Below, piece after piece: positions 18,767 to 30,283 of a DNA stretch of 64,000 nt (positions within the stretch are counted from its first letter, which is position 1; each line of letters begins with the position of its first letter). The notes beneath the pieces are model-generated. The model ran no database searches and was not told the origin of the DNA. It worked only from the letters and a program-made list of their open reading frames with translations. A program made the position numbers and the translations under genes. The DNA is from Paraphysomonas bandaiensis. Its lineage: Eukaryota; Chrysophyceae. The DNA lies in NCBI GenBank assembly GCA_965644295.1, contig CBFFRP010000424.1, positions 1 through 64,000 of the forward strand, given 5' to 3'.

Positions 18767-21223
18767 TTAATACAGTGATATACCGGTATCACGGACAACG
18801 AAACTGCGAAAATTATCAAATTGGGATAAAATACCAGCATCTTGAAGATGAGAGACTACCAATTGGTCCGTATGGGAAGCATCAATTAAGTGGGAGTCGT
18901 CTCGCATATGTCGGGGCAATACCAATTTTGATACGGTAATATTTTCAACTTTTTGTAGGTAGCGATCACGTAATACATCAGTATTTAACTCTGCGGGCGA
19001 TCGGGCTTCATCAACAATCTGAATGTTATGCACAATATTTTTCTCGCTAATGCTGATACAGAGATCCAACACAAAGCCTGATACAATGGTGTTACGCGAT
19101 ACAACAGCGCTGTGGTATTCCTTGCAAATTTTCTCCTCTATGCTGCGTTCGAATACCTTCATTTGTTCACAGTTGTCTACAGTATCTGATGCTACCAGTT
19201 CTTCTAGTCTAAGAATTATCTCGGTGGCCCGATCAGATAAACTCAACGGCAAGAGTGTATTGTTTGTCTGCATATAGTGCTTAAGTAGCACTAAATTACT
19301 CAGCAAATTCAGTGTGCTATTAGAGTGGTTCCCGCTATTTCTGGCGTCAAGAGCAGTCTCTGCCCCTTCCAATAAACAGTTCAGTAACCCATTCAGGAGG
19401 TCCACAGCATCACTTGGTGTATCATCAGTGACACGCGATAACAGACAATTGATACCAAACAAACCATTACCAGCTCCACTGGTTGACATACCACTCGAGC
19501 ATTTTAATCGATTCAACAGCAAAGTAAGGGCCTGTTGCACTTCTTCCTGCGCTATATCCATGCTTTGAAGTCCATACACAGCATTCCCAATGGTATGACC
19601 ATTCACCGGCAAGTCACAAGAGGAGAGAAGATTTACCAAGTACTGGAGCATATCGCGTACTTCAACGTTTGAGCTGCACATTCCTTGCATCGCATACATA
19701 CCTGCATATATGTGCGCTGGTTCCATATCGGGTAACAACCCAGACTTTGCCCGCCTCAGTAATGATCGTAAAGCAGATCTGACTACTCGATGGTCCGAAG
19801 ACATACGTTGTAGTCCCAGCAAAGCATTTCCAAGACCAAGTGAACTCAGTGGTTCCGTCCGACTTCGTAAATGTGTATTCACGTTTCTACATAACGATGA
19901 GAGCACGGCTGCAACTTCCTCATGGTCAGCATACATGTGCTGCAGTGCGAAGAAACTGTTACCAATAGCCTGGGCACTCATTGGCTCGTCACATGTACGA
20001 ATCTTCTCCGCGAGTTTTGCGAGTACGTCGCGGACGTCGGCATAATGACTACTCATTCGCTTCATGCCATACAGCGCTATGCTGAACTCCTGCGGAGAGA
20101 GTGCATCGGTACACCCCGACAGCTTACTAGCAATTGCTCTCAGCATTTCCCGAACCTCCGGTACATCTGCCGTCATGTTTTGCATACCATACAGAGCATT
20201 ACCAACAGCTTGTGCATCTATCTCCGCACGAGACTGGGCAACCTTTACTGCCAGGACAGCAAGGAGACCCCGCACAGCTTCATTTGAGCTGCTCATGTTC
20301 CGCAACCCGTACAAAGCAATGCCAACTTCTTGAGCATTGAGTATCTTGCGGTAAAATTTCACTTTTCGGGTGATGGTGCGCAATACCTCACATACTTCCT
20401 CGTGATCAGAGCTCATGAGCTGAAGCCCATATAGTGTATTCCCAATTTCACGAGAAGAGAGGTCATATGGGCACGTAGCAGCTTTGCGGCTTAGAGCTCG
20501 CAAGAGCCTTTTGACTTCTTCATGGGAAGCTGTCATACGACGAAGACCAAAAAATGCACTTGCGACTCCCTGAGCATTCAATTCCTCCGAGCAGGTTTCG
20601 ATCTTCGATGCCAACGCGGCCACGACTGCTCGGACTTCGACATGCTCACTACTGCAGGATTTGAGGCCGTAACATGCATTGCTTACCTCTTGGGCCTTCA
20701 TCTCATCCTCGCATTGAACTATATGATCAGCTAGAACAGCCAAGAGTTGTCTCACTTCAACAAATTCACTACTCATATTCTGTAGTCCGTATAAACTGTT
20801 CCCAATACCGCGAGCATCCAACCTTGCCTTTGATGATTTAATTTTTTTAGTGATGGCATCCACTAAATTTAAGACCGCCGGGTCAGAACTCGTATATAAA
20901 CGAAGACCATAGAGTATCTTGGAGGTGTTAAGTACTCCGAATTTCTTATTCTGAGCTCCGAGCCGGTCAGATATAGCAGCCATATGACTCCCATCCAGCG
21001 GCCATCTTTTCTTACAGGAGTAAAACACAAGCTCAGCGATGTTGTGAGTGGTCATTGTAGAGATATGATTGGCAATGTAGAGGTCCATGTCCTTGCGTTC
21101 AGTGTCCTTGGAGTTAAACAGCTCTCGTACAGTCATAGAGGACAAACACCTCATAGAGATGGGCATGACGAGAGACAGGGGCCTCATGGATAACAGGGAG
21201 AGGGAGGAACATGACCGGATCAT
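18767..21223 (-). CDS. Helical repeat protein (13 x ~37 aa, RAP/OPR-like), probably organellar
   Basis: Intronless, 818 residues. The first ~30 residues are rich in Arg, Ser and Met with no acidic residues, fitting a mitochondrial presequence. From about residue 95 to 620 there are about 13 tandem repeats of ~37 residues. The core reads like GNALYGLQNMSS followed by D/E-x-x-E-V-R-x-x-L-x-x-L; examples are GNSLYGLQNMSS, GNTLYGLQLMSS and GNALYGMQNMTA. This alpha-solenoid style resembles repeats in organellar RNA-binding RAP/OPR/FASTK-type proteins. The C-terminal ~200 residues are non-repetitive, and I cannot confirm a RAP domain. Function in organellar RNA metabolism is inference. It shares a 415-bp divergent region with ALKBH1. 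Confidence 0.8.
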   Translation of the reverse strand: MIRSCSSLSLLSMRPLSLVMPISMRCLSSMTVRELFNSKDTERKDMDLYIANHISTMTTHNIAELVFYSCKKRWPLDGSHMAAISDRLGAQNKKFGVLNTSKILYGLRLYTSSDPAVLNLVDAITKKIKSSKARLDARGIGNSLYGLQNMSSEFVEVRQLLAVLADHIVQCEDEMKAQEVSNACYGLKSCSSEHVEVRAVVAALASKIETCSEELNAQGVASAFFGLRRMTASHEEVKRLLRALSRKAATCPYDLSSREIGNTLYGLQLMSSDHEEVCEVLRTITRKVKFYRKILNAQEVGIALYGLRNMSSSNEAVRGLLAVLAVKVAQSRAEIDAQAVGNALYGMQNMTADVPEVREMLRAIASKLSGCTDALSPQEFSIALYGMKRMSSHYADVRDVLAKLAEKIRTCDEPMSAQAIGNSFFALQHMYADHEEVAAVLSSLCRNVNTHLRSRTEPLSSLGLGNALLGLQRMSSDHRVVRSALRSLLRRAKSGLLPDMEPAHIYAGMYAMQGMCSSNVEVRDMLQYLVNLLSSCDLPVNGHTIGNAVYGLQSMDIAQEEVQQALTLLLNRLKCSSGMSTSGAGNGLFGINCLLSRVTDDTPSDAVDLLNGLLNCLLEGAETALDARNSGNHSNSTLNLLSNLVLLKHYMQTNNTLLPLSLSDRATEIILRLEELVASDTVDNCEQMKVFERSIEEKICKEYHSAVVSRNTIVSGFVLDLCISISEKNIVHNIQIVDEARSPAELNTDVLRDRYLQKVENITVSKLVLPRHMRDDSHLIDASHTDQLVVSHLQDAGILSQFDNFRSFVVRDTGISLY

Positions 21224-21638
21224 GCTATGCTATGCTATGCTATCCTTCTATGGCTATATCACTATATGACTGCATGGTACTGGATGTACATGTCGCAGTG
21301 TAAGTATGGTATGGTACAGCCAAGTGGTACAGCATACAGCAGCGTGGTGGAGTGACACGTACTTCTCGAGCCTAGAATGTACACATATACTTTAGCGCAG
21401 TACAGCATATGTGTACTTGAATGGTGTACCATTCCAGAATCATCATACTGGACTACACTAATGTATACTATGTATTCTACCGCGAATAAGCCAGCTCCTG
21501 GAGAGAATACTTCCATGTGATTGGCTGTAGAGGGGCTGTGTGGTTTCTGGTGTTAAGCATCTCACAATTAAATCCTTTTAACACAACACACAGACGTAGA
21601 GAGCATATCTAACCCTTGTGAGCGTATCTCAACCGGTC
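21224..21638. promoter_or_regulatory. Shared divergent promoter region (repeat protein / ALKBH1)
   Basis: 415 bp between opposite start codons. It has a short pentanucleotide run of ATGCT at 21222-21242 and several TACAGC/GTACAG boxes, including CGCAGTACAGCATATG near 21396, which contains GCAGTACA. Role inferred from position. Confidence 0.4.
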
Positions 21639-23255
21639 ATGGAAGTATCTGGAGAAGATTTAAATCCTTACAAAGTGTTTGAGAAGCGTGTGAAGGCTCA
21701 TAAGCATGTGTGTGAGGCTGTGTGCGGGTCACAGACAGTCATCGACTTATCCTCACCGGAAGACTATTCATGTGTTACAGAGACAGCTCGCATTAATTTT
21801 ATGGGCTCTGAACGATCTGTGTATGGGTTCAAAGATCACGATGGACTGTATGTTATCACTGGCGCTCTTCCCGTATGGGCTCAACTTGAAGCCGCTCACT
21901 TTGCTCTCTCGCAGTGTCCTGAGTACCCAAATTCCACTAACCTTGGACCTAGTGAGGTATATGACTAGCTACATTCTATTCAATATCATCAGCGGGATAT
22001 ATTCAGGCGACAGGGATATGGGACAAAAACAAGTCTATCTTGGATTCAGGTAAAAAGTGGAAGGAGCAAATGGTGGACCTACGCACTTCTGAATTGGGGC
22101 ATCTACGGTGGTCAGCTCTAGGTACAACCTTTATAGATTTTGTTCGCATGAATAAAATGCTTTGTATAATTTTGTGTAGTTTTACTAAGTTTTGGATAGG
22201 CTATCAGTACGAGTGGACGTCGCGAACGTACCCCCAGACAAGTCCTGCGGAAGAAAGTAGTGATTCTCATGAAGTGCCCCAGAGATTTCCACCGGCTTTA
22301 TCACACTTGATTAAGGAGCTTGTTAATGCTCTGCCGATGTCTGGCATGCTTTTAGAGCCTGAGGCTGCTATTGTGAATTACTATGTGGTAGGTTTGATGT
22401 AAAATTTTCACCTCGCCACTCTTATATTCGCCTTGCCGCACTGTGCGTACAGCCGGGGAAGATTATGGGAGGACATGTAGATAATGCTGAGTTGACTCAT
22501 GAACACCCTGTAGTATCCCTGTCCATTGGGCGACCTTGTGCCTTCCTTGTTGGTAAGTATTAATACTTTATGCAGTAGTGATGCCGTAAATTGTGTTTCG
22601 ATATCTGTGGATCACTTGTACATGTGTGTAGTGGCTGTGTGTAGCAGCTCTTATGATTACTCATTATCAATAATGTCCATTTTGTAGCACAGTGCAGTGT
22701 TGTATTGTATGGTGTAAGGTGTTGTTGGTATGATTCTGTAAAAAGTGCTGCAATCGCACAGGTGGCACAACCAAGGACGAGACCCCTATTTCGATTCTTC
22801 TTAGATCTGGGGATTGTGTAATTCTGTCCGGTGGATCACGCTTGCGTTATCATGGCGTGGGTCGCGTTTTTGACTGTCCGTTCGCTCCTCGGGTAAGAAA
22901 AGATCCTGGATGCAATTCAGAGTGCATGGACATTTGCACTTCCATATGTGGTCCTGAGAGCTTTGAACATATGCGCACTGATAAAACCTACTCCAAAATT
23001 AATGTTCATAGATATCTCGCGGGCATGAGGTGTCGTGATCTGGTGCTTCAGGCAGAAAAATTCGAAGATAGTCACTTATACAATGAATGCAAGGAGCAGT
23101 CCGATCCTCATCATAATGTTAGCCGGTGCACAGATTGCGGAGTAGATTTAGTGGACAGCAGGGAGGTTGAAAGAGTTGTAAAATTTTTGGAGTTCTCAAG
23201 AATTAATATTAATGTTAGACAAGTATTTCCATCTGGACACGATACCAAGAAGTGA
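21639..23255 (+). CDS. ALKBH1: ALKBH1-type Fe(II)/2-oxoglutarate dioxygenase (5 exons)
   Basis: Exons 21639-21956, 22007-22121, 22200-22387, 22453-22552 and 22762-23255 splice in frame to 404 residues. All introns are GT...AG, of 50, 78, 65 and 209 bp. ALKBH1 proteins demethylate nucleic acids, including tRNA m1A, in nucleus and mitochondria. Diagnostic sequence: SALGYQYEW at the exon 2/3 join; EAAIVNYYV; iron ligands H and D in GGHVDNAEL; the second His in LRYHGVGRVF; and the 2-oxoglutarate Arg in NINVRQVF near the C-terminus. RSGDCVILSGGSR matches the core strand before the second His. An open frame begins upstream at a GTG (21618), but 21639 is the first ATG. The region around CMDICTSICGPESFEH is an insertion relative to animal ALKBH1. 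Confidence 0.93.
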
Positions 23256-23374
23256 TTATATGTTGAGATAATTGTTATGCTGAATGGAAAAAGAAATGTA
23301 ATAGCATGTTATCGTGATTATTAAAAGGTGGATGAAATTCCTCGTAGATAGCTTTCCTCCTTAATACATAGACA

Positions 23375-23545
23375 GACATTTTACTTAGTGAATGTCTTAT
23401 CATTTACAATAGGCGTGTAAGAGTCAGAACTAATGTAGCAAAACAACTTAACTAACTAATGCTTAACTCTGATATCGCTACCAAGGTGCAACCACTTTCG
23501 CTATCTCGCTCCAGGCAAGCTCAGCGAGCAGGCAGAATATAGCTG
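23375..23545 (-). repeat. Variant b tail, reverse orientation, internally deleted
   Basis: Reading the minus strand: GGTTGCACCTTGGTAGCG, then GTTAAGCATTAG, CTACATTAGTTCTGACTCTT and ACGCCTATT to AGACATTCAC. It lacks the GACGCACAAGCAGC block present in other copies. It adjoins the 5' side of the LINE. Confidence 0.65.
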
Positions 23546-23689
23546 ACATCTGCTGACTTCCGAGACACTTACTACCCCCAGGCGGCGACATCCCAGGAGC
23601 CCCTCCATCCATGCTCACACATACCCCTTCCCCTACAACACGGACTACGACGTGCACTATGTACTAAAGTCAAACCAGAAACGGCGTAC

Positions 23690-25615
23690 CTTCTTGAAAA
23701 GCACTAGAGAAGGACATCACACACGACGAATTCTTCTCCACCCTGCACTCCATCTCCTTCAACCGGGCCCCTGGGCCCTCCATGGTCTCATCCAACATGG
23801 TCAAATCCTGGCCTCCGACCATACAACAGGAAGCATTCATCCTCATCAAGTCGCTCTGGAAACACAAACACGTGCCTACTTGGTGGCGAGACAGAGTTAT
23901 GACCCCCATACTTAAGAAACCAGGAGAACCCTCCCTTTCCAACCTTCGACCAATCGGTCTGCTCGAAATATCACGGAAAATTTTGACAAGAATAATCTCT
24001 CACAGGATACTCACAGTCTGGGAGAAACAGAAGGAACTACATCCGTCCCAACATGGATATCGCTGGAGGAATGGCACTGACACGGCTATCATACGGGTAC
24101 TAGCTGCCTCAGAGGCAGCCAGACGTAACAATGCCCAACACATATGCACGCTCTGGGACTTCAAAAAGGGATTCGACTCCATAACGCCTAATCTAATGAG
24201 ACTAGCATGGGCACGGCTTGGAGTTCCCGATGCTGTGGTTGAATGGTTTGGCGACTTCGACGCTGGGGGGCCTCACATTCCCATGGAGGCCTTTCATGGC
24301 GAATAACATTGAGTCACGTTCGCTGGCAGACCTTTTAGCTACCGACGGACACTTCCTTGCACAGTTCGTACTAGGATTTGAGGCCGCGAGAGGTATCACA
24401 CAGGGGGGCACCGAATCCACGTGTGCCTGGGTTGCGCTACACGATATACTTCTTACATGGTTAGACCTAGATTTTAAAGCGATCTGCACCTTTTTCCCTC
24501 GACTACGGGAAAATCTCTCTCAGGTCAACCAAACCGGACACATCACCTTATACGACTGGAAATGGAGTCCCCAAACTGTACCAATATAAACGACTCATGA
24601 CACCTACAGACACAGACTCATACAATTGGTGTACACAATACCTAAAAGCAGCAGGCACACACCTGGAGATCAAGCACGCCTCAGCGGGTTGCAAAGTCAT
24701 GGTTATTGAGACCCAAATCATCCCCACTCTACTTTACAAGGCCACCAAGGCTTCATGGCCCCTATTATATCATAAGGAAATCGATTCCACCTGCGCAACT
24801 CTCTACAGGAAAGCACTGAGTCTAAGTCCTGGATACCCCACGGAATTGATTTACCTCTCCCTCAAGCATAATGGCCTTGGAATGAAACGCTTCTCAGATT
24901 CCGCTCAAGAACAAAAATGGGGCTCCCTACAGCGCGCCATATCCCTAGGTGGGGATGCAGGTGACGCAGCGCACCTTCTCCTATCACAGACAATTGCTCC
25001 GTACCCAAACTACCACCACTTTGCCTTAAGCCTACGGGAATGGGGTACTGAGGTCGGTCTCACGCTCCAACAACCCGACATTCCGGAACCTCAAGATACC
25101 CACACCCTGACCAACATTATCCGCACATTAGGGCTGGATGATGTAAACGCTGATACCAATCAGGCAATCTTCACAGACGGCTCATATACGCCTACAGCCC
25201 TCTCCCCGCGCCGCATTACGCATGTACACCCACGCACAAGATGGACACATCATGGAGGAGCGGCGGCCGTCTGGCTCCCCCCGGAGGATAAATGGAAGAA
25301 CGGTACCATAAAAATACTGCGATTAGAGACACCCTTCAGCGACGTACCTGGACTTGGCCCGTATGCATACGAACTCATGGGGGCTGCAATGGCGCTTATA
25401 CTATCTGCGAGGCTCCCTGCACACATACCGATAAACACGGACTGTAAGGCCGACGCACTCTCTCCCAGACGTCGGGCACTAGGACATCGAGCCAAAGGTG
25501 TACTGCTCGAAAGCATATTGCAGCAAATAACGAATGTACAAGGAACGTAGCCTGGGTACGATCACACCCCGAACGACGTACCTCGGATGAATCTGAATGG
25601 ACATACGAAGACAAA
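23690..25615 (+). pseudogene. LINE reverse transcriptase and RNase H (several frameshifts)
   Basis: RVT_1-like start NRAPGPSMVSSNMVKSWPP, then RVMTPILKKPGEPSLSNLRPI, HGYRWRNGTDTAI and DFKKGFDSITPNLM. Frame changes near 24230 and 24590 are required. The catalytic F/Y-A-D-D block is absent between QVNQTGHITLYDW and the thumb region, indicating an internal deletion. RNase H is recognisable at AIFTDGSY, YAYELMGAAMALIL and INTDCKADA. A further shift near 25545 is needed to read AWVRSHPERRTSDESEWTY. Not functional. Confidence 0.85.
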
Positions 25616-25626
25616 GGAATTTACAT

Positions 25627-28424
25627 TGTGCAGCCGTGCTGCAAATTGTTCTTCAACAGTTACGTAAGAGAGGTGGGAAAAGGTAGTGTAACGCTGTGGC
25701 GTTCAACTATACTCCTGTGAGTGAGATTTTGGTGTCTATCTACTGGTGAGTGCTATGGCTATGGTTGGATACTTATATGGGCTACGCTAGGAAGAGTGAG
25801 ACCTCTTGCTGGTGATATATATTGTGTATATTATTATATGTATGCTTGCATGTACACTACACTATGCCTTACACTGCATGACATCATTGTATTGATACTG
25901 TATTGTATGCATTTACACTTATTACTACATCACCCACATAACTCACACCACACCACACATATATGACATAAATTATACATCTTATATATCATTGCATACA
26001 TACTACACTTCACACTTATAACACTGTATGCTGTGTTGGTACTGATTCTTCTCTAGCTGCAGATAGAAGGAATTAGATATCAATATAGTGTATTCACATT
26101 CATCTATACCTTCTTCTATCTCTATATGTATGTGTATTACCATCTATATCCATCATCACACTCTTGACACCTTGCATACTATATGGTATAGTGTACACGT
26201 GCTTGTATAAGATCTAAGTCTTGTCATAAGCGCGGTCTACATGTATACATGACATGAATATGACGTATGTATGATATATGTACACATTGTATCACCTGAG
26301 GGTCCATTTATCTTGTTATGAGGCCATACTCTCTGTGTGGTCTTCATATTCCTGTGGAGCGCAGTGGACTCTAACTTCTCGTTTTCATGATGTTTGGAGC
26401 CGTGGCTTGCGTCAGACGTCTGTCATTATGGACTTGACTAGTGTGCCAAGTGTCAACGTCTATCTCTTACTGGTTATGGAGCGTTGGCATGTATCTGCAA
26501 TGAGCGTTAAGAGCATCATCATCTTCAGTCTCTTCTCAACTGTTGTTTTTATCGTATGCTGTATTTACCGTATTTACTGTATTTGCTGTATACTCCTGGA
26601 TGCTACTCTGGTATGCGGGATGTATGAGACCTTGTACTCCTCTGTATATACGATTGTATGATGCTGTATATGATTCTGAGTATACAGTATTGTGCTGTTG
26701 TATATCTGTATATGGTCTATAGTACAGTGACGGTATATTGTCGAGTACAAGCATATGATTGGACAATATTCTCATTTTGGTGTGCTGGAGACTCTGTTGG
26801 TTGGAGTTGGTCTTCATAGCATTCTACGGGAGTGTTCCAGAAAACTGATATGTCCACATAATCAACCAAATCTTGTGAAATCTTTTGTAGAATATTGTTC
26901 TAGATGTTATTGTGTGCTTCTAGATAGCTTGTAGAACATGAGTGGTTCTTTGTGAGTTATTTTGTGTTATGCTTGCTGTTCAGAGTTTTGTTATTGTGCC
27001 TTACACCTTAACGCGTTTAGAGAGGTGTCTTTAAAACCGGGTGCAGCCACTATATATGAATAAATAATCAAAAATATAAGAATGAAGAAGGAAAAAGAAG
27101 AAGAATATGTTTGTTATTAAAGCCTCACAACAGCTCAGGCACCCCCAAGCTCTTATTTAAAGACACCTCTCTAAACGTGTTAAGGTGTAAGGCACTCTAA
27201 CAAAACTCTGAACAGCAAGCATAACACAAAATAACTCATGTATACATGTAGACCGCGCTTATGACAAGACTTATATCTTATACAAGCACGTGTACACTAT
27301 ACCATATAGTATGCAAGGTGTCAAGAGTGTAATGATGAATATAGATGGTGACACATATACATATAGAGATAGAGATAGAAGAAGGTATGAATGAATGTGA
27401 ATACACTATATTGATATCTAATTCCTTCTATCTGCAGCTAGAGAAGAATCAGTACCAACACAGCATAGAGATATAAGTGTGAAGTGTAGTATGTATGCAA
27501 TGATATATAAGATGTATAATTTATGTCATATATGTGTGGTGTGGTGTGAGTTATGTGGGTGATGTAGTAATAAGTGTAAATGCATACAATACAGTATCAA
27601 TACAATGATGTCATGCAGTGTAAGGCATAGTGTAGTGTACATGCAAGCATACATATAATAATATACACAATATATATCACCAGCAAGAGGTCTCACTCTT
27701 CCTACGGTAGCCCATATAAGTATCCAACCATAGCCATAGCACTCACCAGTAGATAGACATCCAAATCTCACTCACAGGAGTATAATTGAACGCCACAGCG
27801 TTACACTACCTTTTCCCACCTCTCTTACGTAACTGCTGAAGAAACGTTTGCAGCACGGCTGCACATTACCCTCTCTCATCTCTCTCTCTCATAGTTGTTA
27901 TCAATATGAACAGTCCATCGGACTCCTACACAATAATCCCAAATGCCAAGTCAAGCAAAATCCTGTCCTGATGAATCTTCTGGTAGAAAATGCTCCTTGA
28001 TACCACATGCTCCCGATCTCCTCTTCATAATATCTGATTGGACGATATTCTCATTTTGGTGTGCTGGAGACTCTGTTGGTTGGAGTTGGTCTACGGGAGT
28101 GTTCCAGAAAACTGATATGTCCACATAATCAACCAAATCTTGTGAAATCTTTTGTAGAATATTGTTCTAGATGTTATTGTGTGTTTCTAGATAGCTTGTA
28201 GAACATGAGTGGTTCTTTATGAGTTATTTTGTGTTATGCTTGCTGTTCAGAGTTTTGTTATTGTGCCTTACACCTTAACACGTTTAGAGAGGTGTCTTTA
28301 AATAAGAGCTTGGGGGTGCCTGAGCTGTTGTGAGGCTTTAATAACCAACATATTCTTCTTCTTTTTCCTTCTTCATTCTTATATTTTTGATTATTTATTC
28401 ATATATAGTGGCTGCACCCGGTGT
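25627..28424. repeat. Foldback cluster of a TIR-type repeat nested in the LINE
   Basis: A 626-bp left arm (25627-26252) is inverted at 27237-27865 with high identity. Inner segments 26955-27036 and 27157-27236 are also inverted. A direct copy of about 26755-27037 returns at 28036-28300 and continues to GGCTGCACCC at 28424. The ends read TGTGCAGCCGTGC (left) and AGTGGCTGCACCC (right), giving inverted termini around TGCAGCC. The LINE hexamer ACATTG occurs at both outer junctions (25623-25628 and near 28447), a candidate target-site duplication. Three rearranged copies of one element explain it. No coding capacity was seen. Confidence 0.75.
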
Positions 28425-28435
28425 TATACCTCGGG

Positions 28436-29560
28436 TTAGCTATAACATTGCTGACGCAGTAGCAGGAGAGGACTGGCTTGAGGTAGAAAGACTACTGGGA
28501 GGACAAAATTACACTGTCTGTAACATAGAAGTGGACCAAGCAATTGAGCGAATACTCACCGAGGGTTTATGGCACACTGGCGCCTAACCGGGGAACGACG
28601 GCCGCATCGCACGAGCCCCCTGCTTACGGACTTCCAATCCCTCCGCAGTCAACACGGATGCTGGAGGCATACACTGCCATCAGAGACTAACGCTACGGTC
28701 ACAATCCCGACCGGGCACCTGGATATTGGACCGACAGTGGGGCACTACTTCCGCGCAAACTGGCACAAGCAGATGGTGGTCCATCAAAGGACAAAGATAG
28801 TTCCCACCTGCGCCAGCGAGTACTCAATGAAGCATTGACATGGGACAAATCTTTCAGCATAGGAATAAACAGGGCAAAAACCAAACACGGACTCGACCTG
28901 GCTAAAGCCGCATGTTCTAACTGCGGATTTCGACTAGACTCACTCAAGCACATGTGTCTAGACTGTACAAATGACGCCATAACACAGATAAGGGAGTCTG
29001 CATTTCACAGTCACAAAAACGCGCTTCAAGACGAACTGAGAAATCCGGTACTACCCCAATGGACCACCACTGCACTATACAGCGGCTCTCCAGCAGGGCC
29101 TGGAATCCCTCCGTTCCGCAGGTGTGGAGAGATTCTGGACGGGTACTATCACAACTGCACAACTCGAAACGGTATTTGGAGATCACATCCATGAGACACT
29201 GTGACTCCCCAAGGACTGCGCAGCATCGAATCAGCGGTCATCAGATTACTTCTACCGCTTTTCGCTGCAGCAAAGCTAATGATCCAAGACCGAAGTAAAC
29301 GATACGTTACCCTGCTACCAAAAGGACCCCCGAGGCTACTACCGCAAAGGCGTCCAAAACATAGACAGAAAGGGAAACGTCCAAGGGTGCTACGATTACT
29401 AGGAATCATCCACAGACAAACAGAAACTGGAACACCGCCCACTGCACACACGCACCCCACCACTCATACACACAGGAAAACAGCACTGGACCGCATAAAA
29501 CCATATCAGGCCCTAGACAGCGGCGACGCCGTCTACGGCAACTCCACACATGTCTGACGC
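28436..29560 (+). pseudogene. LINE C-terminal segment with zinc-knuckle-like motif (frameshifted)
   Basis: Begins YNIADAVAGEDWLEVERLL, the end of the RNase H domain. It needs frame changes near 28570 and 28830, then gives TWDKSFSIGINRAKTKHGLD and CSNCGFRLDSLKHMCLDC, a C-x2-C-x8-H zinc-knuckle-like motif common at the C-terminus of such LINE proteins. Another frame carries a basic stretch (29201-29557). Non-functional remnant. Confidence 0.7.
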
Positions 29561-29650
29561 CCAGACGGTGCACGGAGACATCGCCACATTCCACCACACC
29601 ATCCACCTCTCAGCACACACAGCTAGTGCTAGTGCTGGACCTTAATGCAG

Positions 29651-29950
29651 AACCCTGTACCTCCGAGCCTGGTGGAATCTCATCCCAAGGGGAGACCCCC
29701 GGACAACGAGCGCCAGTGAGTCCTAAGACACACGAGCAGGGCGAAACTCACAAACAACACTAAAAGAACGGAAGTGGTCGCACCTTGGTGCTTGCGGCGA
29801 CGCACAAGCAGCTTCTGTAGCGTTAAATAGTAGGATAATAGAATTTGTGCTGAGTAGTTATGGGTAGCGGTCTAACTAGTATGTCTAGCATTCAACTAGC
29901 CACTATTTTGGTGCAGGTTTTTAACGCATATTGCTAAATAACAAGACTTT
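29651..29950 (+). repeat. 3' tail (variant a) of the LINE
   Basis: From GAGCCTGGTGGAAT through GCACCTTGGTGC, TTGCGGCGACGCACAAGCAG and AGCGTTAAATAGTAGG to ACGCATATTGCTAAATAA. Matches 6462-6762 and, reversed, 48560-48800. No poly(A); the copies end at TGCTAAATAA plus a short A-rich stretch. Confidence 0.85.
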
Positions 29951-30283
29951 TATTATACTACAAAAAGCTTCCAGAGTGTATAGTGTTTTTATGCACTTTT
30001 TCTCTGATATCGAAGTGAGAAGTACACCAGTTTGACGTATGAAGTATTGAAATTAATCTCTGTTATAGCAGGAAACATCATACATATGATAGTGATGTTT
30101 GATCGAAGAATATCGTCGCGTCGTGTTTGTTCTCAGTGCGTACCATGTGCTGAATGTTGTAGAGTGCAACACCATCGTTTCTAGATACTATGTTATGTTA
30201 TATATAATATGTAAGCAGCAATTTTGTTGAAGTATTGTTTCGAAGACCTAGTTACGACGGTAAATCGGTTGATTAATTCCGCA
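29951..30283. other. Spacer, no gene seen
   Basis: About 330 bp of unassigned AT-rich sequence between the LINE tail and the TIR repeat. Confidence 0.35.

Larger units (their letters stand above)
23560..29950 (+). mobile_element. Decayed non-LTR retrotransposon (LINE with RNase H), interrupted by a nested insertion
   Basis: The endonuclease end is missing. Reverse transcriptase and RNase H segments lie at 23700-25615, the C-terminal segment with a zinc-knuckle-like motif at 28436-29560, and the 3' tail at 29651-29950. Sequence coding for ...DKGIYI before 25627 resumes with IADAVAGEDW after 28440, showing that one element was split by an insertion. RT plus RNase H plus a C-terminal CCHC resembles I/Tad/R1-like clades; the clade is not certain. 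Confidence 0.85.

Noticed and set aside
21618-21638. Upstream GTG start for ALKBH1
   Set aside because: The first ATG at 21639 gives a sound N-terminus; GTG initiation is not expected here.
21706-22053. 115-codon open frame overlapping ALKBH1 exon 1
   Set aside because: Out-of-frame shadow crossing the intron; ALKBH1 motifs are in the other frame.
25721-27771. Matching 81-codon open frames on the two arms of the foldback
   Set aside because: The same low-complexity AT-rich sequence read from an inverted repeat; no protein features.
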